A stretch of 5,129 bases of DNA. It comes from Pseudomonadota bacterium. GTDB lineage: Bacteria > Pseudomonadota > Alphaproteobacteria > Rhizobiales > Xanthobacteraceae. Under the pieces are notes generated by a model. That model saw only the letters and a program-made list of their open reading frames with translations, was not told the origin of the DNA and did no database searches. Positions 1 through 4,080 of this stretch are shown piece after piece; position 1 is the first letter of the stretch; each line of letters begins with the position of its first letter. The stretch spans positions 1 to 5,129 of the forward strand of contig JAEZEY010000190.1 of NCBI GenBank assembly GCA_023432845.1, given 5' to 3'. The position numbers and the translations under genes were made by a program.

Positions 1-1
1 A

Positions 2-364
2 TCGTGCGTGCCAGCCGGTCGCGGCAGGGCGGAAAAATCTTGGCTCCAGGACGCAACTGGCGAACAGCCCCGCGCTAGAATTTTGTGGACTGCGTCCCGG
101 TTAAGGTGCCTCGAACAGTGTTGGCGCTGCATCGCGCGAACAGCTGACTGGATCAGCGGCATTGCGCGGACGTGGCGGAACCAACCCAGTGTAACCACGC
201 GCGTAACCAGCGTAACCAGCGTAACCAGCGTAACCATTTGTCCACAACGCCTGTGGATCAAGGGGAAAAAAGTAAAAGCTACGATCGAATCTCTGCGTCC
301 GGCGCTTTCTGAAGGTCCGAATCCGCTACGCCTTTTGATCTGCACTTATCAAAAGGAGAAGTGA
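2..364 (+). CDS. Possible 3' end of an upstream gene (weak)
   Basis: This frame is open from the left edge to a TGA at 362-364, one base before the TTG start of the next gene, which is a spacing typical of operons. The other two plus frames close at 76-78 and 102-104. The reading is rich in Trp, Cys and Arg and contains a Val-Thr-Ser run (about 191-237) that simply reflects the nine-base DNA repeat there. All repeat spacings (12, 9, 9, 9) are multiples of three, which fits a coding repeat but does not prove one. Against it, the codon choice is mixed, no domain is recognisable, and the frame would run through DnaA-box-like sites and a purine-rich stretch that look more like a control region. 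I do not recognise the product. The region may equally be non-coding upstream DNA of the 366-1073 gene. Confidence 0.25.
   Translation, partial: SCVPAGRGRAEKSWLQDATGEQPRARILWTASRLRCLEQCWRCIARTADWISGIARTWRNQPSVTTRVTSVTSVTSVTICPQRLWIKGKKVKATIESLRPALSEGPNPLRLLICTYQKEK
189..237 (+). repeat. Short tandem repeat, GTAACC core, five copies
   Basis: The core GTAACC begins at 191, 203, 212, 221 and 230. The last four copies form a contiguous nine-base repeat (CGTAACCAG, with the final copy ending in T), and the first is offset by 12. The array ends directly at a pair of DnaA-box-like sequences. Such arrays can be binding sites for a replication initiator or repressor, or a coding repeat (Val-Thr-Ser in the open frame). 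A nine-base step does not match a helical turn, so sites on one face of the helix are not expected. Confidence 0.85.
238..260. other. Facing pair of DnaA-box-like sequences
   Basis: TTGTCCACA (238-246) and TGTGGATCA (252-260) each match the Escherichia coli DnaA box TTATCCACA, or its complement, at 8 of 9 positions. They face each other across five bases, so the site is also an imperfect palindrome. A purine-rich, A-rich run follows at about 260-280. Next to the GTAACC array this resembles a small origin or an initiator-controlled promoter. Single mismatched boxes are common by chance, so the function is uncertain. Confidence 0.35.
331..358 (+). promoter_or_regulatory. Inverted repeat covering the ribosome binding site of the 366-1073 gene
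   Basis: CCTTTTGAT (331-339) and ATCAAAAGG (348-356) are perfect nine-base inverted repeats separated by eight bases. The right arm overlaps the Shine-Dalgarno sequence AAGGAG (353-358), which sits seven bases before the TTG at 366. In RNA the hairpin would mask the ribosome binding site. In DNA the same element could be an operator. The strong ribosome binding site also decides the TTG start, because the nearby GTG at 361 is in another frame. Confidence 0.6.
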
Positions 365-365
365 T

Positions 366-1073
366 TTGGCTGTTTCGAACCGGCGGTCGCGCAAGAAGAA
401 GGCGACCAATAAGGAAAACACCTTCTGTATGCCCACCCTCTTGAGAGGTGAGGACGCCAAGGCCTTCCACAAGCTCTCCGAGCGGATCAACAAAACGGTC
501 AAACCGGCTGACGCTCTCGAAGAAATGTGGGTCGCGGACGTTGTCCACCTGCAGTGGGAACTGCAGCGCCTCCAGGAATGTAAAGCACAATTCATCCGGC
601 TGAAGTTCGAAGAAAGCATCGGCGAGGTATTGTCGTCGGTCATCGGGACGGTGAAGGCCCAAGGCGTACTCGTTGACCTGAAAGTCGGCGTGGACGGCGC
701 TCAAGAGCGATTCGAAAAGATTTTCCAGGCAGCCGGGTTGTCCCAGCGCACTGTCGACGCACAGACGATCATTTTGTACCTTGATGAGATCGAACGGCTT
801 GACCGGATGGTCTCGTCGGCCGAAGTCCGGCGCAACAATGCAATCCGAGAAGTGCGTTTCCACCGCGAAGCCTTGGCGCGCAGCCTGCGCCGTTCTTGCG
901 AGGAAGTTGAAGACGCGGAGTTCACGGAAATTCCGGCCCCCACCCAGGCTCGTCCGGCGGCGGTCAGCGATCGGAAACAGATCGAGATGAAAGCCAACCC
1001 CGAAGAAGCGGAGGAGCTTGACCAGGAAGAAGAAGACGACGGTGAACTGATTATCGGCTTCGGGGACGATTAG
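366..1073 (+). CDS. Uncharacterised charged protein, first gene of a coupled pair
   Basis: This gene encodes 235 residues from a TTG start, chosen for the strong AAGGAG seven bases upstream. The N-terminus is very basic (RRSRKKK at about 6-12). The middle is rich in charged and hydrophobic residues in a pattern suggesting long helices, and includes a Trp-containing stretch (EEMW, about 52-55; LQWELQRL, about 62-69) and a YLDEIERLDRM segment at about 138-148. The C-terminus is strongly acidic, with runs of Glu and Asp. There is no signal peptide or membrane segment, so it is probably cytoplasmic. It resembles from memory an uncharacterised family of Bradyrhizobium-type genomes sharing the Trp region, the DEIERLDRM segment and an EVEDAEF motif (about 180-186). 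No enzyme motif is visible. The next gene starts inside its stop codon (TAGTG), implying translational coupling and a shared role. The basic head and acidic tail would suit a nucleic-acid or protein scaffold, but that is speculation. Confidence 0.85.
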   Translation: MAVSNRRSRKKKATNKENTFCMPTLLRGEDAKAFHKLSERINKTVKPADALEEMWVADVVHLQWELQRLQECKAQFIRLKFEESIGEVLSSVIGTVKAQGVLVDLKVGVDGAQERFEKIFQAAGLSQRTVDAQTIILYLDEIERLDRMVSSAEVRRNNAIREVRFHREALARSLRRSCEEVEDAEFTEIPAPTQARPAAVSDRKQIEMKANPEEAEELDQEEEDDGELIIGFGDD

Positions 1074-1642
1074 TGGCCGATAGATCAGCGATCAATCGCG
1101 CTAACGCGCGAGCCAGCACGGGCCCAAAGTCAAAGGTTGGGAAAGCTCGGGCGGCCGGCAATGCGCGGCTGCATGGCCTATCGGTGCCGGCCGTCCTGGA
1201 TCCCAGCCTTGCGGAAGAGATCAAAGAGCTCGCCCGCAAAATCGCAGGGTCTAACGCCAGCTCAGATCGGCTAGAACTCGCTATGACGATTGCCGCCGCG
1301 CAGGTCGATCTCTTGCGCGTTCGGCAGGTCCGTCACCAGATGCTGTCGTTCGTTTTGAATGATCCCGACTATCAGACACCAACCAAGGCTATATTGCGCC
1401 GCCAGTGGCTCGCCCGTCACGCGGCGCCGCCTGCGGACGCCGGCGATATCCGTCCGCGCGACATGATCAACGGCATCTGCGACCCGAGCAGGTTTGTTCA
1501 AATCTTGGGCGACCTCTCCTTCCGCTTGCATACTCTCGACCGATATGAACGACGAGCATTGTCCAGGCGAAAGCGAGCTGTTCGCGCCTTCGATTCATTT
1601 CAGCGCAATACGGGAGCCGAGCGGCAGATTGACAGGTCGTGA
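1073..1642 (+). CDS. Uncharacterised basic protein with STGP...GKARAA...NARLHGLS motif
   Basis: This gene encodes 189 residues from a GTG whose first base is the last base of the preceding stop codon (TAGTG). There is no separate strong ribosome binding site, so it is probably translated by coupling. Residues 8-37 carry a motif I know from many uncharacterised bacterial proteins: N-x3-A-x-STGPKS-x2-GKARAA-x-NA-x2-HGLS. It is basic and glycine-rich and may bind nucleic acid, but no function is established to my knowledge. A helical middle follows (about 45-95), and the C-terminus has LDRYERRALSRRKRAVRAF at about 155-173, a basic helix also recurring in rhizobial homologues as I recall them. 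No signal peptide, membrane segment or catalytic motif is seen. It ends 3 bp from the convergent terminase-like gene. Coding confidence is high; function is unknown. Confidence 0.85.
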   Translation: MADRSAINRANARASTGPKSKVGKARAAGNARLHGLSVPAVLDPSLAEEIKELARKIAGSNASSDRLELAMTIAAAQVDLLRVRQVRHQMLSFVLNDPDYQTPTKAILRRQWLARHAAPPADAGDIRPRDMINGICDPSRFVQILGDLSFRLHTLDRYERRALSRRKRAVRAFDSFQRNTGAERQIDRS

Positions 1643-1645
1643 CCT

Positions 1646-2194
1646 TCAGATCGGAGGCTTCTGCGAAGCGGCGCCACCAGGCATTCTCATCTCCCTCATC
1701 TGTCGCAACATCGCCGTGAGACCTGCCTCGGATTCGGCAGGCTTTGCCTTACCCCCTGTCGGCGACCATACGTCAGGACGGCGCGAGACCAGCCAAAAAA
1801 TGGCGGCCTTCACATCAGGTATGACGTGCACACGGTATGGAGCGTAGATGACCCGCCCTCGGCGCCGAAACACTTTGACGTCGGTCCGATCATAGCCGAG
1901 GGCTCTCTGCAAGAGACTGCGCTCAACGCTTGCATCCGCCGCTTCGCTGCCAAACCGGCAAGCCTCGCGAAACTCGGCGTGCTGCCGTATCCACGCTTCG
2001 ATGGTGCCTTCGTCCACGCCCAATGCAGCGGCCAGATCAAGGTCAGAACCGCCAAGGCGGCAAATGACTTCAGCCATCCGCGCAAAACTCGCTTCGTACA
2101 CGGATGCGCACGAGCGCTTGCCGTCTGTAGAAGCTCCCGCAGCACCGTCAGACTTAATTCTAGCTTCGGATTTTTTGGAAGATTTGGCGCGCAT
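1646..2194 (-). CDS. Phage terminase small subunit-like DNA-binding protein (orphan)
   Basis: This gene encodes 182 residues from the ATG at 2192-2194, which has AGGA (2201-2204) six bases upstream. The frame stays open to a TTG at 2335, but that extension has no ribosome binding site and looks non-conserved. Residues 1-30 are basic and low-complexity. Residues about 36-80 form a helix-turn-helix (DLDLAAALGVDEGTIEAWI at 51-69, then HAEF). Next come a helix ending in ALGY (98-101), a VKVF-x3-G-x-VIYAPYRVHV strand region (106-124), and PDVKAAIFWL-x-SRRPDVW (127-143). This order and these phrases are characteristic of small terminase-like proteins, where the usual ending is AAIFWLKNRRPxxWRD. In phages the small subunit recognises packaging sites on DNA. 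No large terminase, portal or capsid gene is visible, so it may be a prophage remnant or a domesticated DNA-binding protein. A plain transcription regulator is the alternative. Confidence 0.8.
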   Translation of the reverse strand: MRAKSSKKSEARIKSDGAAGASTDGKRSCASVYEASFARMAEVICRLGGSDLDLAAALGVDEGTIEAWIRQHAEFREACRFGSEAADASVERSLLQRALGYDRTDVKVFRRRGRVIYAPYRVHVIPDVKAAIFWLVSRRPDVWSPTGGKAKPAESEAGLTAMLRQMREMRMPGGAASQKPPI

Positions 2195-2523
2195 GCTGGA
2201 TCCTGCCCCGGATCGCACGTCTTGCGCGACATTGGTTACGACGATGTGTTGAACGACCATAGCGACGAGTTGGGCCGAGCAGGCCACCTCGATTGCAGAC
2301 TGTTGCAAAATCCACAAAATATCACAGCGCAGCAATAAAGGTATATAATCCTATAACAGAAATTGCAGAGCCAAATCTGGCAAAACGAACTCAATTTTTT
2401 CAGCGTAAACAGTGACTTGAGAAATCGCGCTTGGTCAAAGCCCCTGTGAGACGACCTCTGCGCCAACTCAGGCCGTCGGCTCACAAATACACTGGATCGA
2501 TTTGTCGATTGCTTCGGATTGTT
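2195..2523. other. Gene-free, partly AT-rich spacer between the terminase-like gene and the tRNA 3' end
   Basis: No convincing gene is seen. The part up to 2335 is open on the minus strand as a possible N-terminal extension of the terminase-like gene, but it lacks a start signal. The line 2341-2400 has only 20 G/C of 60, the lowest in the window, and includes TATAAT-like and poly-T runs (2395-2400). TTGCA (2293-2297) and TGCAA (2304-2308) form a short inverted repeat upstream of the terminase-like gene that could be an operator. No copy of the tRNA 3' end, integrase or clear promoter was found. Confidence 0.6.
2445..2485 (-). terminator. Imperfect hairpin 39-79 bases past the tRNA 3' end, possible terminator
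   Basis: The arms at 2445-2455 and 2475-2485 pair over 11 positions with one mismatch (2451 against 2479), leaving a 19-base loop that can pair a little further. It lies downstream of the tRNA in its direction of transcription. A U-rich tail is absent on that strand, so it may be a Rho-dependent end, a processing signal or a chance structure. Confidence 0.3.
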
Positions 2524-2600
2524 TGGTAGCGGGGGAGGGACTTGAACCCCCGACCTACGGATTATGATTCCGCCGCTCTAACCAGCTGAGCTACCCCGCC
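2524..2600 (-). tRNA. tRNA-Met (CAT), elongator
   Basis: The 77-nt cloverleaf has the CCA end encoded (2524-2526). The acceptor stem GGCGGGG (2594-2600) pairs with CCCCGCT (2528-2534), with a G-U at the outermost pair, and the discriminator is A (2527). The D arm reads GCTC...GAGC. The anticodon stem GCGGA/TCCGT encloses ATCATAA, giving anticodon CAT (plus-strand positions 2564-2566). The T stem is GGGGG/CCCTC with a TTCAAGT loop. A paired acceptor start rules out the initiator tRNA. The GGCGGGGTAGCTCAG start matches alphaproteobacterial elongator Met as I recall it. The lysidine-modified tRNA-Ile2, which also has a CAT gene anticodon, is the less likely alternative. The gene is intact and appears to have its own promoter at 2774-2802. 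Confidence 0.95.
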
Positions 2601-2610
2601 ACTACCATGC

Positions 2611-2727
2611 CCTTCGGTCATGAATCTCCGAAAGGCTTGCCTTCGGTCATGGATCCCGAGAGGCGAAGCTCTCGGGTCATACAAACCGAAAAGCCAATCC
2701 TTCGGTCACAAATCCCGAAGGACCACG
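2611..2727. repeat. Four contiguous palindromic repeats of about 29 bp in the tRNA leader
   Basis: Units start at 2611, 2640, 2669 and 2699 (29, 29, 30 and 29 bases) and begin CCTTCGGTCA, exactly so in units 1, 2 and 4 and diverged in unit 3. Each contains a short palindrome, clearest in unit 4 (CCTTCGG 2699-2705 with CCGAAGG 2715-2721). Neighbouring units can also pair, for example CCCGAGAG (2655-2662) with CTCTCGGG (2669-2676) around a six-base loop. There are no spacers, so this is not a CRISPR. It lies wholly between the predicted tRNA promoter and the tRNA, so it should be transcribed as the precursor leader. Confidence 0.75.
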
Positions 2728-2773
2728 CCACCGGGCCAGAGGCCGCCGGACGACACCCTAAGGTGTGGGCGCG

Positions 2774-2802
2774 ATATAGGGAGGCGGGGCGAAGCCTGTC
2801 AA
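2774..2802 (-). promoter_or_regulatory. Sigma-70-type promoter for tRNA-Met
   Basis: On the minus strand the -35 element TTGACA (2797-2802) is a perfect match. It is followed by exactly 17 bases and the -10 element CTATAT (2774-2779), then a GC-rich discriminator CGCGCCC. This form is familiar from rRNA and tRNA promoters of rhizobia-like alphaproteobacteria, and GC-rich discriminators are linked with stringent control. The likely start is near 2766, giving a leader of about 166 nt before the tRNA at 2600. No gene other than the tRNA lies downstream within range. Confidence 0.8.
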
Positions 2803-2899
2803 GCAAGCTCACCCGAAATCCCTGATCCGCCTGTCGATTTGGAGAATCACCCGCCCGGTTCGGGGAAAAACCGTCCGCCGCCCAAGGGAATGTCCAGGT

Positions 2900-2940
2900 G
2901 CGGGGCGCATCCCGCGGCTGCATCCTGCGGCCCGGCAGGA
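2900..2940 (-). terminator. Two small GC hairpins after the mnmA-pmt-secreted protein cluster
   Basis: GCGGG (2900-2904) pairs with CCCGC (2911-2915), and TCCTGC (2923-2928) pairs with GCAGGA (2935-2940), each with a six-base loop. They lie 27-67 bases past the stop codon at 2967. No U-tract follows, so an intrinsic terminator is uncertain. In GC-rich DNA such stems are common by chance. Confidence 0.2.
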
Positions 2941-2966
2941 CCGAGTCAGCCCGGCCCGCCCCCGCC

Positions 2967-3338
2967 CTACTTCGGCTGCACCTGCGGATTGCCGCCCGGC
3001 GCGCCCGGCGGCGGGATCACCGGCGTCCGCCCCGCCTCCGGCGTCGGCGCCTTGATTTCCGGATCGATTGCCGGCGGACAGATCACCCCGCCTGACTGGG
3101 CCAGCTTGCTGCTCAGCGTCTGGTCATCCGGCTTGCGCACGACCATGTCGCCGCCCTGCCCGATCGTCGCATGGGTGCCGTCCGGCCCGCAGGCCCGGGG
3201 ATCGGCGGCCTGGGCCTTCGGCGGCTCCGCCGGCTTGTCGGACGGCGCCGCCTGCGCCGCCGCGACGCCCGCCCACGCGACCACCGCCGCAACAGACAAG
3301 ACCATCATGATCGATCGCTTGAGCGTGTTTTGCGCCAT
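2967..3338 (-). CDS. Small secreted proline-rich protein of unknown function
   Basis: This gene encodes 123 residues from the ATG at 3336-3338, set by GGAGG (3344-3348) five bases upstream. An in-frame ATG twelve bases earlier overlaps that ribosome binding site and is less likely. Residues 1-30 are a classic signal peptide: basic start (KR at 7-8), hydrophobic core (about 10-26), and Ala-x-Ala sites ending near 28-31, suggesting export to the periplasm by Sec and no lipobox. The mature part has two cysteines (50 and 87) that could form a disulphide, and a middle with DDQTLSSKLAQSGGVICPP (71-89). The tail is proline- and glycine-rich (TPVIPPPGAPGGNPQVQPK, 105-123) and resembles from memory conserved hypothetical proteins of Bradyrhizobium and Rhodopseudomonas. 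No enzyme motif is visible. It lies 51 bp downstream of the methyltransferase on the same strand and is probably the last gene of that unit. Confidence 0.8.
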   Translation of the reverse strand: MAQNTLKRSIMMVLSVAAVVAWAGVAAAQAAPSDKPAEPPKAQAADPRACGPDGTHATIGQGGDMVVRKPDDQTLSSKLAQSGGVICPPAIDPEIKAPTPEAGRTPVIPPPGAPGGNPQVQPK

Positions 3339-3389
3339 GGCGTCCTCCATTCGGAGAGACAACCGCCGGCCCTGCGACCCAGTTCCGCC

Positions 3390-4058
3390 TCAGGCGGCCC
3401 TCGGCTCCGCCTGGACGCGGGCAAAACGAATGAGCGAAAAATGACCGCGCGGCGGCAGAGGGCGCCGCTCGACAATGCGCATGCCACCGTGCCTCACCGC
3501 CCAGTCCGACAGCCGTGCGAACGGAAACTCCGGCCGCCAGCCGAGCCGCCGCGCGATCGGCGCAAAGCCCAGTTCGAACATGCGGCGCAATCCGCTTTCG
3601 GCGCCGATGTGATTGACCAGGATGATCTCCCCGCCCGGCTTGAGCACGCGCGCGAATTCATCGAGCGTCGCTTCCGGGTCCGGCACGGCGGTGATGACGT
3701 ATTGCGCCACGATGACATCGAAGGAATGATCCGGCACCGCCATGCGCATGGCATCCATCACCGCCAGCGCTTCGACATGCTTGAGCTTCTGCGTCACGAC
3801 GCGCTCATGCGCCTTGCGCAACATCGGCTCCGACAGGTCGCAGCCGACAATGCTGATGTTCGTCGGATAGCCCGGCAGCGAAATGCCGGTGCCGACGCCG
3901 ACCTCGAGGAGACGGCCGCCCGGCGGACAGGCTTTGCCCGCCGCCTCGATCGCGGCATTGCGTCCTGCTTCGAACACCTTGCCGAAAACGAAATCGTAGA
4001 TCGGCGCCCAGCGTGCATACGCTTTCTCGACGCCGTGTTTGCTGATGTCCCCGCCCAT
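3390..4058 (-). CDS. pmtA: PmtA/PmtX-like phospholipid N-methyltransferase (SAM-dependent)
   Basis: This gene encodes 222 residues from the ATG at 4056-4058. The frame runs further upstream, but that stretch lies inside mnmA, and a weak AGAAGA precedes this ATG. It is a soluble class I methyltransferase fold. It starts with VEKAYARWAPIYDFVFGKVF (10-29), which is typical of Rhodobacter-type phosphatidylethanolamine methyltransferases. SAM-binding motif I is LEVGVGTG (51-58), an acidic residue lies at CDLSEPML (73-80), and FDVIVAQYVITAVPDPE (113-129) and LKPGGEIILVNH (139-150) follow. The C-terminus has GHFSLIRF (205-212), also seen in that family. Members methylate phosphatidylethanolamine stepwise towards phosphatidylcholine at the inner membrane face. 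In Bradyrhizobium several paralogues (PmtX) do only some steps, so which step this one performs cannot be told. A UbiE-like quinone methyltransferase is less likely. It lies 22 bp after mnmA and is probably co-transcribed. Confidence 0.85.
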   Translation of the reverse strand: MGGDISKHGVEKAYARWAPIYDFVFGKVFEAGRNAAIEAAGKACPPGGRLLEVGVGTGISLPGYPTNISIVGCDLSEPMLRKAHERVVTQKLKHVEALAVMDAMRMAVPDHSFDVIVAQYVITAVPDPEATLDEFARVLKPGGEIILVNHIGAESGLRRMFELGFAPIARRLGWRPEFPFARLSDWAVRHGGMRIVERRPLPPRGHFSLIRFARVQAEPRAA

Positions 4059-4080
4059 GATCTTCTTTTTTGTTTCTTGT

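Noticed and set aside
279..863. Minus-strand open frame opposite the 366-1073 gene
   Set aside because: The plus-strand gene has a strong ribosome binding site, coupling to the next gene and remembered family motifs. The reverse frame has none.
2195..2335. TTG at 2335 as the start of the terminase-like gene (47 more residues)
   Set aside because: It has no Shine-Dalgarno sequence and the extra residues do not look like the family, whereas the ATG at 2194 has AGGA at a six-base spacing.
1826..2338. Plus-strand open frame opposite the terminase-like gene
   Set aside because: It has no family resemblance and no ribosome binding site, while the minus strand carries a recognisable terminase-like sequence.
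2342..2350. TATAAT at 2344-2349 as a promoter
   Set aside because: I could not place a -35 element at proper spacing on either strand, so the match is best explained by local AT richness.
1..2523. Second attachment site as a direct repeat of the tRNA 3' end
   Set aside because: I looked for a copy of the 2524-2550 sequence to the left and saw none within the window.
2524..2600. tRNA-Ile2 (CAT read as lysidine) or initiator tRNA
   Set aside because: The paired acceptor start excludes the initiator, and the GGCGGGGTAGCTCAG start fits elongator Met better than Ile2 as I recall them.
2611..2727. CRISPR array
   Set aside because: The units are contiguous with no unique spacers, are diverged, are individually palindromic, and no cas gene is present.
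2620..3444. Long plus-strand open frame rich in Pro and Gly
   Set aside because: It lies opposite the secreted-protein gene with its clear signal peptide and ribosome binding site, and crosses the tRNA promoter. It is a GC-rich shadow frame.
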